NCBI GenBank assembly: GCA_958298945.1
Contig: OY282606.1
Span: 60,277,920 to 60,341,919 of the forward strand
DNA from: Atherix ibis
Taxonomy: Eukaryota; Arthropoda; Insecta; Diptera; Athericidae
Length of the DNA: 64,000 nt
Direction: 5' to 3'
Positions 46,561 to 59,225 of the stretch are shown here, one piece after another. Position numbers and translations under genes: made by a program. The stretch's first letter is position 1, and every line of letters starts with the position of its first letter. Below the pieces are notes generated by a model. The model did not search any database, was not told the DNA's origin, and saw only the letters and a list, made by a program, of their open reading frames with translations.

Positions 46561-48222
46561 CTTTTTTTAACTTTCTTAGACGATCAAATATGCTTCAAAA
46601 AATTTAACAATTTCTGATTGCCGCCACCAACTTAAGTTTGACCAGTTTTGTTAGTTAGAACAATAACGGACAGAGAGATTTTTAACATGTTCACCTTCTA
46701 TTAAGTTTACTTTGAGCTATCATCAGCAATCAAATCGAAGGTTTGTTACATATTCATATGTATGGCTGTATACTATATATGTAGGTATAAGCATTAAAGT
46801 TAAATTTATAAAGAGGGGGTACATTGCAAATAAAAAAATGTTTACAATGAAATAAAAAAATTGTTTAAACGTCCATAAAAGTACTTAAATAAACATCAAC
46901 AAAATTTAGCAGGTGCCTCTGGCTACTTGTCTCAGAGACCTTACAACAATAACAAAATTAACATGTATTTCCAATTAGCAACAATAATATTCATTTTATA
47001 TGGGATTATATTTTTCATGTTTAGGGTATTTATTGTCTAAAAATTTAAAATATTTCGCCTAAATTTCTCTATGTCCATGTGCAATTTTCATGCCATTTCC
47101 CAAAATTTATAATAGAATTTTTAATAACCTTTTTTATACTCGTAAATTATATAAAAGAGTAGAGGCCATTTAGTATCGTAATACAATAATATACAATTAT
47201 TATTATAGATATTTCTTTAATAAGAATAGAAATATATAGTAGTATTAAAAAATATATACAGATTTTCAGTAAATGGTTTTCCAATTATAATTGAATTGTA
47301 AAAATTACGGCTTGGTGTTTACTGATTTTGGTATATAGGAAAAAAATGTATACGATTCGTAACTTAATTCAATTTGCATGGTTGTTTCTTCACTTAAAAT
47401 ATTAGTTATAAAATTGTAAATACATCGATACGTATGCGAATTATCATTGATATACAATATATATCTCTTTAGAAGTTATTTAATTGATTCCACAACAATA
47501 TGTATAGGATACACTTATATCAATATTGGTAGAACGATAAAATACTTCCTCATTTCTGTGGTGAATTTTATATTACCAACCTAAGCGGTTTTCTAATAAT
47601 ACAATCTATTCGTATTTTGCTAGTTTTTACAATAATTTACATACACATGCGCGTATATCTACAAACGAGATTATGCACAATTCCATTCTTAACAAATAAT
47701 AAAAAAGCTAGCTTTTCCCGGTTTAAACTGACCTTAACAATAATACATATAAAAGTGTATATTCATATAATTAATATTCATTCATTTATACATAGTTCCG
47801 AATGTATTTTAGTAGAAAATTATCTGAGTAGTGTTTCAATCTGGACAACATTACTGTGTTTAGTGACCACTTGTTTGGTCTAGTAGAATCCCATCACTGA
47901 TATAAGAAAAAACAACAGCTTCAACTCAAAGTAATTTCCAAGCTTTGGTGCAAGCCAATGTATGATATATTATATTATTCGCCGTCGTATATGTTTATTG
48001 ACTGTACCCGACTCTATGGTACCGGTTTTAATGTTCTCAATGAAACCTAATGATTTTTTATACTCGCCGAAGATTCGGTTGGATTCCACATAAACAACTG
48101 TTTATAATTAACTACTAATTTGGAATTTCTGATGATTCTCTACCAGTTTTTGTAAATTTGTATTTGACGCAGCAACGACGAATGAATCGCAGATACCAGA
48201 CAACTTGTTTCGATCAACATCG
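46561..48222. other. Intergenic, upstream of gene D
   Basis: AT-rich, with short chance frames only. No element recognised. Confidence 0.45.
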
Positions 48223-48228
48223 TCAGTT
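48223..48228 (+). promoter_or_regulatory. Possible initiator (TCAGTT) of gene D
   Basis: TCAGTTAGTCG, 129 bp before the gene D start codon. It shares TCAGTTAGT with the candidate initiator of gene B. Confidence 0.35.
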
Positions 48229-48351
48229 AGTCGAACATATGATTCGCGTCAAGTTATTATTCTAAATATCTGACATTATTTAGTGTTAACTTCTCTTAAA
48301 AAATTACTTAAATTCAAAATAAAATTAAGAGATCGAAAAGCATATCATATC

Positions 48352-49858
48352 ATGACTGTACTAAAGTTGGGTATATTAATAATTTTTATTATATTTCTTC
48401 ATGTAATTAGTGGTCAATGTGAGTTTGAATTTGAATAATTTTATGTTTGCATAACAGGCTTATACATTTAAGTTAATACTCGTATTTAGTTGCAGAAAAT
48501 TCGTGCGTAACTCCAAGAAATCAAAATGGCGTCTGCATCCCAGTAAATGATTGCCCGTCAATAAGAGCTATTCTTGAAGGTGGTGTACTCTATGAAGATG
48601 ATAGGCAGTTTTTAGTGGCATCACAGTGTCATAATGGTCAAAGCTCTCATTCTGTGTGTTGTCCAAGTGATACAACAATAAATAGAGTAGGAAATATACC
48701 ACCGACACGACCGCTTGGACAATTTCCAAATGTCAGACCACCTCGACCACAAACTCCAACAAGGCCACTCTATGTAGCACCGGGACCAAGACAGCCAATA
48801 AACAATCTTCTGCCCGTTTCACCACAATGTGGTACACATACTAGTAAAGATAGAATAATTGGTGGTGAAGAGGCCAATATTGATGAATTTCCTTGGATGA
48901 CTCTATTAGAATATCGCAAAAGTAATCTACTTAACTATTTAATTATTCAACTTTAAGATAACAGTGTGACGTTAAATTTTAGATCCATTCTCACAAAAAT
49001 CGACTAGCTGCGGTGGAGTTCTAATAAATAATCGTTATGTACTAACTGCCGCTCATTGTGTCGTGGGTAAAATTATCCAAGTAGTTGGAAACTTGTAAGA
49101 ACAACTTATATTAGATCTTATTTCGGAGTTTACATTCCAATTTTTTAGAGTATCAGTTCGGCTTGGAGAATATAATACCCAAACTGATCCGGACTGTGTT
49201 CAATATGATTGTGCCCCACCAGTTCTTAGCATTGACGTAGAAGAAATTATTGAACACAACGAATATTTAACTGCAAGGTACAAGGATAAGGATATCGCTC
49301 TAGTTCGACTGAGTCAAGAAGTACAGTTCACCGATTTCATTAAACCAATTTGTCTCCCTAATAATCAGTTTGTGGACTCTCCGACTGGAGCAAATTTAAC
49401 TGTGGCAGGCTGGGGCAAAACCGAAACTGGTATTAAATTCACTGTTTCTCTACTAAATTACAATTATCTGTAATTGTATATATTCATGAGTTTATCTGAA
49501 TATACACATATATTATAGAGTTAATATTTTTTGTTCATTCTGGATTTTTCTTATAGGATCGAAAAGCAATATTAAAAAAAAACTGGTTGTTGATATCTAT
49601 GATCACAACGAATGTAATCAAAAGTTTACAGCGGCTGGTGTTTCTATTTTCGATACGCAGCTATGCGCTGGTGGAAAACCCAACCAAGACAGTTGTCAAG
49701 GGGATTCTGGTGGTCCTCTGATGAAAGCAATTGGTCGCTTCTGGTATTCCGAAGGGGTCGTTTCGTACGGAAATAAATGTGCAATGGCTGGATGGCCGGG
49801 TGTATACACACGCGTTTCGAAGTACATGGACTGGATTCGTAGTAATATTAGACCATAG
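48352..49858 (+). CDS. CLIP-domain serine protease D, five exons
   Basis: Exons 48352-48418, 48490-48921, 48983-49094, 49149-49429 and 49557-49858 join in frame (phases 1, 1, 2, 1) to 397 aa. Residues 1-22 are a signal peptide, 28-80 a clip domain with six Cys, then a Pro-rich linker (81-136). Activation is after R144, followed by IIGG. The 253-aa protease domain has [13 protein letters not shown] and CQGDSGGPL, with Asp in DSC at the S1 pocket. A 75-loop Cys pair ([12 protein letters not shown]) is present. It is the most canonical member here and retains all intron positions seen in the cluster, so it best represents the ancestral structure. By family knowledge a secreted zymogen of the Toll or melanization type. 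The second exon uses the TTTAG acceptor at 48489, because the next AG would create a stop. Confidence 0.93.
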
Positions 49859-50599
49859 AAATTTCACTTTAAGATTTATCAATTTATTACGTGATATTGT
49901 AGTTAAATCCATATAACTATAGTATAATTCAGATACAGTGTTGAAAATTAAATTTTTTAAACTATCAAGGCATTTTTATCAAATTAGTAATATAATATAT
50001 TGTAGTGAAAAGAGTGACAAAATAATATGAGAAATAATACGTTTTACTAAATATCTTTTAATAATTGTTTAAACGAAATCAAATTTAGTGCGAATATTTA
50101 AATAAATTTTATATTTAACTAGTAAACTACATGGTCACACCCAATATTCCGGTAAGATTAGTTAAAAGCCAGATCGAATAAAGACTCCTGTCGGACACTA
50201 AATTTATTGGCATATGTAGCTTTGTATAAATTCAATTAATATTTGATAACAAGTACATTGTGAAGTGGTATTTTATAATTTATTCCTTTAAATTCAATGT
50301 AAATTAAGCTGTTCAAGAAAATTAAAATAAATTACATTTTATTTGCATTCAAAGCCATATTAAAGCCAATTATACTTAAGATTTCAACAATAACAGTACG
50401 GTTACATTATGGAGAAAACTCAAAACCTCAACAAAAAAGTTATCAAACATCTACACATATATACATAAGAATGTATACTTTGATTTGAAAATTATTATAA
50501 ATTACAATTAACTCTGTTTTTCAACAATATTATTGGAGAATAAATAATTTGCCAAGTTTTTAAAATTGTTTCCCTAAGACATAAAATTAAGATCAATAG

Positions 50600-50830
50600 G
50601 TTGTAGTGGGCTGGATAATTAATCCATATGGATGAGGAAAATTCTTCCCGGAAGATCTACAGTTGCTCTATTTATGGTCCCAGAAGACAAGGTAGGCTTT
50701 GCTTTCGGTGGAGCGACTGTGTTAGCCAGGACTGGAAGACCGCAGCGCGAAGCCGATTGCTGAGACTGTTCAACTTGAATTTCTGGGAATATTGATCTGG
50801 AAGATCGCAGCGCGAAGGCGACTGTTGCAC
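50600..50830 (+). mobile_element. LINE C-terminal fragment
   Basis: The + strand reads WAG, then a decayed HMDEENSSRKIY, YGPRRQGRLCFRWSDCVS and QDWKTAARSR. This fits the R-M-x...G-x-R-x-R-G-R-P-x-x-R-W-x-D-x-V tail of RTE-like and related LINE ORFs. CAGCGCGAAG is repeated about 70 bp apart. Only this short part survives. Confidence 0.5.
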
Positions 50831-51077
50831 CGTTAATAATGATGATTCGTGGAGCAAAATATTAACCCAATAATACAATACGTTTAAGTATATATTTGAT
50901 ACTGTGGATTTAATCAGATATGATATTGAATTAAACAAATTGTTCCATTAGTTTTCAATATTGAATTAAAGTAATTATGAAGATTTATCTAATTTTTATT
51001 TATTATTTGCTTCAAAGAAGAATGCCTCGGTGAATTTAAATCGCTAACTAAATAATATTCTGAGACTTTGTTCTTAG

Positions 51078-51121
51078 AATTTTTACAACAGAATAATTTG
51101 TTTTATTCTGTTGTAAAAATT
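51078..51121. repeat. Short-loop hairpin
   Basis: AATTTTTACAACAGAATAA and its complement, separated by about 5 nt. Confidence 0.85.
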
Positions 51122-51137
51122 AAAAGCAAACGTTCCA

Positions 51138-51219
51138 GATATATTAATAAACTAATCTGTTAACCCTAACAGGGCCCCGGCTACCTGTTAGGGTTAACAG
51201 ATTAGTTTATTAATATATC
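51138..51219. repeat. Perfect 35-bp inverted repeat with 12-nt GC-rich loop
   Basis: Arms 51138-51172 and 51185-51219 are complementary at all 35 positions (they contain CTGTTAACCCTAACAG). The loop is GGCCCCGGCTAC, unlike the AT-rich surroundings. Confidence 0.95.
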
Positions 51220-52965
51220 GATACAAGCGTATTCCTCAAGTCTTACTCTGATTAAAAAACACTCTCTCCTTGCCGACCTACTTCTCTTCCCCTATTAAAT
51301 ATCAGTGTACATGTTTTTAGGTAATTTAATACTCATTAAGGCTGCAACTTGTTCTATGAGAGCATAATAAATTGTATTTGAAAAATCCCTTACGTATTCA
51401 AGCAACATAGGGGTTTTTTCAACTGCAAAAAATTTATACATTCAAGTTGTCTTTTATTTAAATTTTTTAATAGATTTAAAAAAAAAACATATTAATAATG
51501 AGATGTGGATATTCAAACGTACAATTTTAATAAGTATGGTAATTTAATATAAAATGTTCAAATAATATAAATTATATGAACGTACCACACTAAATGAATA
51601 AGTATATTTATTAATGTATTTATACAATTCAAAGAGATCTTGAAAAAATATTTCAAAAAATGCATCAGCTAAAAACAATAATGCCATGAAACAGTTTATT
51701 TTAAAAGGATAATTGAAAATAGTAACGTTTAAAATATTCAAACATTGAATAATTATAACATGTTTTTAAATTAATTTGTATTTATCACGACTGCCTATCG
51801 AATTGTGCTGCCACATGAAAAAAGACCATTGTATAACATTCCAAATTGTTTCAACTATTTTCGATTTCTTTAATGTTCGAGTAATACACGTATGCTTGTT
51901 AAATAATTTAAATACATAACTATACTTCTTCTTCTTAATTGCAATTATCCTCATTTGGGTACATAGATTATTGCAATATCATTAATATTATTTTTATATA
52001 GTTCCGATTGTAATTTTTCTCATTCATATTTGAAGAATTTTTAAAACATTTTATAAAAAAAGATGTGTTGAAAGATCCTCAAAAAAAAAATTAAAAGAGT
52101 TGAACTTTACCGGAAGTTACAAACAATTAATTTAATTAGTTACTAAAAAATCGATGAAAGTTCCTAGATCTGGATTTGTGATGTTGAATTTTGGGAATAC
52201 TATTATGCAATCGAATTCCCGTTTCATGAAATTCCGTCAATTTAAAATCTCCTGACAAGTCTTTGATGACCCCCACTCCCATTCTACATATATTCATAAC
52301 TATGTACTGAAATGGCTTAAAATGTTTCGTTCCGTAGGTGTTTCCTCAAACGCCGTTGTTTTGTTCGTGTTATCGCAGTGTCTTCTTCATTAAATCTGCT
52401 TGTTACAATGCTTCTGTAGTTGCATATAGTTAATAAAGAAATAAAATACGTTACTTTTATAATATCAAACTAATACCAAAATTTATTTCGTTAGGATATG
52501 AATGAAAAATGAAATATTATTAAAGTAGTTCACTATTTCCTGAAATTTAGTGTTAATAATATTCCTTTTAAGTACTCTTATTTAATATAGATGTAATAGA
52601 AAATGCAATGAAAATCGTAAGAAACCGATTGGTACAAATTTTGTTTTTGTTTTCAATTTTTCAGTACAACTAAACCGTACTTTTCGGTACATATACTATT
52701 AATAAATTTAATATTTTCCGCACAAATTTATTTTCATTGTTATAAATAATATTGTATATTTTTTTGGAACCAGTAATATTATTAAATATAAAATAAATCT
52801 CTTAACTGCCCTATTTTTGGCTAAGTAATAAATTTATGTTACTAAATATTAAGCTATAGTTAAAAATTATCATGTTTTGAGAAATTTAACACAGGCTGGT
52901 AACGAATATTGGTACAGTCCGCATACTTTTGTGGTGTAGTAATTAGATGTAATTACTTACATTCA
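51220..52965. other. Intergenic, nothing recognised
   Basis: AT-rich. No exon, repeat or transposon landmark is recognised. Confidence 0.45.
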
Positions 52966-52993
52966 TTACGAAATTACTTTCCGAATAACCCAA
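52966..52993 (-). mobile_element. Solo mariner terminal repeat
   Basis: CGAAATTACTTTCCGAATAA, then CCCAA and TA, is nearly identical to the right terminal repeat at 53838-53871 and is in the same orientation, so the two are direct, not inverted. It is the end of another, otherwise lost copy or a rearranged end. Confidence 0.7.
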
Positions 52994-53019
52994 TAGTTTA
53001 TTTATTGGCCTATTTTCTT

Positions 53020-53871
53020 TTAGTAAATCATTCAATTTGTCCAACTGAGGACAGTACACTTCAGAAGCTCAAAATAAACGATTTTTAAATAAACGGGAGT
53101 AAATCCCACCAAACAGATAGCAAAACTTTTTTTGATAAATATTGGCTTTCGAAGTGCTTTGAGCCGGTTCATCTTTTCTACTCCAGGATCTGTTGCGCTT
53201 AACATCTTTTCTACTCCAGGATCTGTTACGCGTAGACAACCCATTTCTTGTGCCCAGTAATGATACACTTCAAAAATGGATCATTTTCTTGGCGTTTGAG
53301 AAGCAAATCAAAAACGTCAATGCGACGGCACAAATTTTTTGCTGTAAGAAGATAAGGAACACATGTCGAGCTTTGAGATAGGCGTTTCAAATGACCATAA
53401 ACGGTCGTATTCGATAAATTTAATCTCTCACCAATCTCACGAGTTGTTATTCGCCGGTTTGCAGCAAATAATGACTTTATGGTGTCTTCATCAGCTTCAA
53501 CTGGCCTACCCGATCTTCGAAATCAAAATTGCCGGATCGAAATTTTGCAAACCAGTTTTGGCACTGGCGCTCACTTAACATATCTCCTCCATACACATCG
53601 CATAACTTTTTTCTTACTTGAACAGCATTTTTATCTTTTCTATAACAAAAAAGTTAAATATGCCGAAAATGCTGTTTTTCATTATCCATATTTAAAAGGT
53701 ATCAACCAAAAACTACTGTGCAGAATCAATCGATTTTTTTCACAGGCAACCCTTGCTATCTCAGCTGTCAAAATGCATATGATTATGCAGCTTAAGTGTG
53801 AAGATGGTTGTGAAAAAATACAATTAATTCCTCTGTTGGGAAACAACGAAATTACTTTCCGAACAACCCAA
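53020..53871 (-). mobile_element. Internally deleted mellifera-like mariner
   Basis: Aligns with the 3'-to-5' part of the mariner at 24845-26111. Shared stretches include AATTTGTCCAACTGAGGACA, TCCCACCAAACAGATAGCA and GGTGTCTTCATCAGCTTCAA. It ends in the matching right terminal repeat (53871, TA follows). The transposase C-terminal third and the left end are absent. A local duplication (CATCTTTTCTACTCCAGGATCTGTT twice, 53169-53229) is specific to this copy. Confidence 0.85.
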
Positions 53872-53873
53872 TA

Positions 53874-56707
53874 ATTTATTACATTATTTTCTTTGTTATT
53901 TGAATAGATTGTTGAATTATTATATTTATTGTAGTTAAATATATTAGTAATAAATCCCTATTTATAAATATATAAAATAATTTTGTAGCTAGTGATATTG
54001 AAACATTGAAATACATATAGATATTTATGTTAATTTGGAAAAAAATTGTTGTGCAAATGATTTTTCGATCAGACCTCTAGAAAATGAGCCGAACACATGG
54101 TCGTCTTTTTTTTAAGAGTCATCATTGAACTTAAAAATGCTTATACACTGATTCAAAATAATTATCCACAATCTTGTTCAATCAGGTATTAACATCTTGA
54201 AAGCTCCACATTATTTATTTGGAATTATTTATTTGGATTTTCTCCGTTTTTAATAAATTTTTTTCTTTAACAAATTTATTGTAATTGTATATTATTATGT
54301 ATTTTAGTCTATTAAAAATTAATCTTTTATAGAACTTTCAGTTATAGATTTCTATAATTATAGAAATATATTTTTTATATGCATACAAATCTGGTAACTT
54401 AGAATATAACTTATTCAGTAATAAATTAATTAATTCGGCAAGTACCAATGGCATGATGAAGTTCTAATTTTGTATGCTAATTCTATTCAGAAAGATGTTT
54501 AATCAAAATATAACAGTGTCTTTATATGCTTCTAGGCTATAGAGATCTCAATTTTGTTGACTTTTTGCTTATTACATACAGTTAGTCATAAAAATACATG
54601 ATACTTCTGCAAATTATAATGAACAGATTTGAGCTTTTAAGTCCTTTGGAAGTAACATATATTTTTACCTTTTGAAGAAGAAATAACATTAAATTTACTC
54701 TTTTAAATCAGCTATGAATATTATATTATAGTCATATGCCAATATAAATATTTACATATATTATTATTTGTAAAAAAAAAAACAATTTATGTTTATGTAT
54801 TGTATAAAACAAGAAGATATAGAAATTATCAAGCAAGGTAACTGAAACCAACAACGCGAAATTAACAAGATCGTCATAGGATAAGCAAGTTCCATAAATA
54901 TTGATAAATTAAAGTTCCGTGTATCGTTTCTATAATTATGTTATTATTAATAAACTAAGAAAATCAGATTAAAAAACACATCAAGTAATATAATTTCCAA
55001 GGTAGTAAAAGATTCTACAATATTTTTTTTCTAATTTCTGTAGATATTTTCATTTTTTTTTAATTTTCTTTATTTTTAAAATCACATTATGAATAAATGC
55101 TTTAAAAACCACATAGAAAATAATTTCTGAAAGTACACTAAGCTAATATATTGATTTAGAATGTATTGGAATTATTACAATATTAACAAATCTTCAGTTT
55201 TGTAATTTTGGTACAATCTCATAACATTAATAGTATCAAATTGTTTGACCATGACTTTATAGTGCCAACTAAATAAGCCTTCGGATTTAAATTATGAAAA
55301 TACTTTTAGTTGGTACTATTATCGAAAAACCATTTTCGTTCAGTACTTCAACTTCAATAATTAATAAATCTTAATTTTAATTATTTAATAATAGGTTATT
55401 ATTTTCTCATCAAAGCCATGAAATAATATTTAAAACAAAATTTAGTATCTCACAAACTGAATCACTATTACTTAGTTTTTTTGCTGAAAAATTATACTTT
55501 GAATATGGTAAAAAAATTTAAATGTGGGAAATTTCGCATAGCTTTTGCTATCATTTAGATGGTTATTATCTTTTCTAGTTGTTCAGTATAAATGGTGATT
55601 TTTTCTTTAATGATTAAGAAAATTTTCCCAAAAGACTTGTTCTAACAGCAGTGAAACTGACCTAAAATATATTAGCTTTGAGTCATGGGAAAGTCCAAGA
55701 AAGCAAGAAATTCTTTATTTTCAATACGCAATTCGAACATGATTAGCGGATAACGCTGCTCTTTAGACCTTCACATTTTGGCTAATATATACATACATAT
55801 TTATTAGTGTGTAGTATCGTAAAAATTATTTATACAACGAATTTTAATCGAATAACCTCGAAAAACTGTTTTGGTGAACTTGAATTTTAGCATCATTTTG
55901 TATTATTGGATTTGTCGTTATGGAAATGGCTAAACATATTTTTGTATTTAAATTTCTAAACGGAAATAATCTATTCCAATAGGTGATGATTAGTTTTCTT
56001 GAACATAGGAAACTGGCGTAAATTTGTTTCACCTATTTTTTATGGTCGCAGATTAAGGTAAATGTCCGGACATGAAAACTACGTTGAATCCAACAAAAAG
56101 CTTGAGTTTTGATCCATAACCTTCAGTTACTATCAGTAATGGATCACGAGAAAAGGCAAAGAATTTGCAATTTTTGCAAATTTTTCAGCTATTTAGCGCA
56201 ATTATTTTTGACCGTTATTGAAATATGTGCATTGTGTGTTAATAATTAAGAATAAATATGTTCTAATAATAATGTATATCCGTCATGTACTATTTATTAA
56301 AAAGTTTATACATTTTTTAAGACCAAGCGATAATTAACCTTTGAATGTGAATAAATTTATATTTCAAGATCGGCGATAATTATACATTATTCTCAAGACA
56401 GTTTTATTATTTATAAAAAAAATTATTATTAATGATAGTGTAATGTCTACTAGTTTAGTGTGTATAACTTCTTATAACATTGAATCGAACTCGTAGTTTG
56501 TACGTAATTCAGATGCAGAGCAATGAAATTACCTTTAAATAAGTTTTAATGTGAAATGTTAACAAATATTTCCAGTTTTCTTAATAAAAATGCGAGTGTT
56601 TCTCTGACGTTGCCAAAAGTGATTTGAATATGAGAGTAGTAGTGAGTTTGTGTTCAGAAGATAATCAACATCGAATCGTTTTAGTTCGAGAGTTGCGCGC
56701 CAGTTAA
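53874..56707. other. Intergenic, upstream of gene E
   Basis: AT-rich, no gene recognised. GGGAAAGTCC at 55687-55696 fits the insect kappaB pattern but is a single match 1.2 kb upstream of the gene E start codon. A weak MITE-end-like string lies at 54582. Confidence 0.4.
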
Positions 56708-56713
56708 TCAGTC
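56708..56713 (+). promoter_or_regulatory. Possible initiator (TCAGTC) of gene E
   Basis: TCAGTCGGTAACAGACGG, 151 bp before the start codon, at a spacing similar to the candidates of genes B and D. Confidence 0.35.
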
Positions 56714-56858
56714 GGTAACAGACGGACAATATTTATTAAATTCAGTTGAAAAGATTTCACCGTTTTTATTCGATCTTATTAATTTCAAGGATTCCTTAAC
56801 TGTCGGAAGTATAACAGGTTTTAGATATTGTAGTCTTTTACGAACCTACAAAAAAAAG

Positions 56859-58213
56859 ATGTATATGTTTTTAACTACGATTATTTTGATATTATTTTGT
56901 AGTATTCCTCAATACGTTAACGGACAAGGTATTATATTTAAATTTAGAATGCTCGAGTGCATTCTGCAAAATATCTTCTATTTTAGCGAGATGTTTAAAT
57001 CCGAATCGCAGAAATGGTGTTTGCTTATCTTTGTATGATTGTCCTATACTTCAAGCAGTTATAAAAAAAATCCCACTAACGGACTTGGACCGTCAGTTCC
57101 TATTTCAATCACAATGCGTTAATGGATTTGGTTCATTTCCTCATGTTTGTTGTTCTGAAGACTCTAGATTCACTAACAATATACCACCTACATTGCGTCC
57201 ACCAAAACCATTGCTACCCTCTTCACCAAGCAGTGGAATAGGAAATATTCTACCAACTCCACCAAAATGCGGTACGGCTCCGACAGGCACAAAAATCTAC
57301 AGTGGATTCAATACGGAACTTGATGAGTTTCCCTGGATGGCACTATTGGAATATGAACTGCCTAATAAACAGAAAATTTTGGATTGCGCCGGTACTCTAA
57401 TAAATCAACGATATATTTTAACTGCAGCCCATTGTCTTGCTGGAAAAATAACCGAGCGTCAAAAATTGTAAGATGTCCGAACTAGAATTATTGATTTTAG
57501 TAATAATTTCATTTTTTTCTTTTATTCATAGAATTACAATTCGACTTGGAGAATATAATACCGCAACTGATATAGACTGTATCGAACAAGATTGCGCTGA
57601 TCCGATTGTTGAAGTAGGCTTCGAAGAAATTATAGTACATCCGCAATATTCACAAACTAATAAAAACAATCATCATGACATTGGATTAATACGATTAAAT
57701 CGGGATATTAAATATACCGAGTTTATAAAACCGGTCTGCCTGCCATCTGTTGTAAACTTGCAAAGATCTCTTCTTGGAGACAATGTGGTTATATCCGGCT
57801 GGGGAAGAACCCTTACTGGTAATATATTTGCTTTTATTCTAAATAATTTTTTTGTATTTCCTACTTTATTGTGTTTAATTAAATAATATAATGATTGTTC
57901 TTGTATTTTAGAACGAAAGAGTGCCATCAAACAGAAATTAATGATACCTGTCACCGATGATCGAAAGTGCCAAGAAAAGTTCTCCACAAAAAGGGTCACT
58001 CTCATCGAATCCCAGCTTTGCGCTGGAGGCAAATATATTGAAGATAGCTGCGATGGAGATTCCGGCGGTCCACTTATGCGACAAATAAACAACCATTGGA
58101 TATTAGAAGGTATTGTATCGTTTGGCAATCAGTGCGGTCTTGAAGGATGGCCAGGAATCTATACAAGAGTGTCAAGTTATGAGGACTGGATACGACAAAC
58201 TATACGTCCATAA
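56859..58213 (+). CDS. CLIP-domain serine protease E
   Basis: Exons 56859-56928, 56987-57467, 57532-57818 and 57912-58213 join in frame (phases 1, 2, 1) to 379 aa. Residues 1-23 are a signal peptide. The clip domain is 26-79 with six Cys. A Pro/Ser-rich linker leads to C118. Activation is after K126, followed by IYSG, where other members have II/YGG. The protease domain has [13 protein letters not shown] and CDGDSGGPL, so the triad is complete. Asp in DSC predicts trypsin-like specificity. A 75-loop Cys pair ([12 protein letters not shown]) is present. Intron 2 of genes A, B and D is absent, so the region from the clip domain to the His is one exon. By family knowledge a secreted zymogen. AATAAA lies at 58261. 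Confidence 0.92.
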
Positions 58214-58269
58214 CATTATAATATTTCTAGGTTTCGAAAAATCTTCTTCTGATTATAGACAATAAATAA

Positions 58270-59225
58270 TGATAAAAACTTTTATTACAATATTCCAAAC
58301 CGTTGCTTTTTTATTTTATATTATGGTAAAGGCTGGTATTTCTAGTTATATCGAATGAAAAAAAGGGAAAGAACAAGATTTTTTTATTATATCTTAATTC
58401 TCAATTTTTATTATAAAATTTATATTATATATTAAAAAATCTGAATAATATTATAAATTTACAAAATCATTAAAAATCCAATGATGCAAACTAAAGTAAA
58501 AATATTTTTTGTGTGAATATATATATAAACTGAATTTTTGAGTTTTTTATTCGTTGAAAAATTATGATACGTACAGATTTTATCTGATTAAATTATTTTT
58601 ATTATTTTTTTTTTAAATTAATTTTTCTAATATATTTCACAAATATGAAATACTAGTTTGAACAAAACAAAATTTTATGTATTATCTTCCATAGCTTGAA
58701 AGAAAATATTTTTTTTCAAATCCTTGTGATTGCATATATGTATAAAAGAAACAAATGAATTTACTTTCGTTTAACTTAATAATTTTTATTCGAGTTTTCT
58801 ACAGATTTTCTAAACTTCTCTAACCTTCTATCTGCATTATTTTCTCCATAAAATAATTATTGGAGAATAATATATTAATTTACAATATGAATATATGACT
58901 AAAAAAATGTAAATTCCCTTTTCTGAATTGAATTGTGTATGCACGTCTTTTTAATAAAAGTTTTTGTTTGTGATTGGTTTGTTTTCTGTTTGATAAACTT
59001 GGAGCGTCTTTTTATTAGGGTATTCATCTTTCATAGCCTAACCTTCAGTTAATAATAATGCTATCACTAAAATAAGAAACTTCAAATAGCAATACCACTC
59101 GCTCATTTGGTGGATTTCACATTTAAAAGGATTAAATTGGTTACGAAGTAGAACGCTCGAATGAACATCAGATTTCCAAATAATATGCAATTAAAATATA
59201 TATGTCATAAATTAATTATTCAATG
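58270..59225. other. Intergenic, 3' of gene E
   Basis: AT-rich, no recognised gene or element. Confidence 0.45.

Noticed and set aside
51157..51201. Interstitial telomere sequence (TTAGGG)
   Set aside because: A single GTTAGGGTT in a palindrome; no tandem array, and flies of this type lack TTAGGG telomeres.
57673..58128. 151-codon minus-strand frame over gene E
   Set aside because: Antisense to two well-supported exons of gene E.
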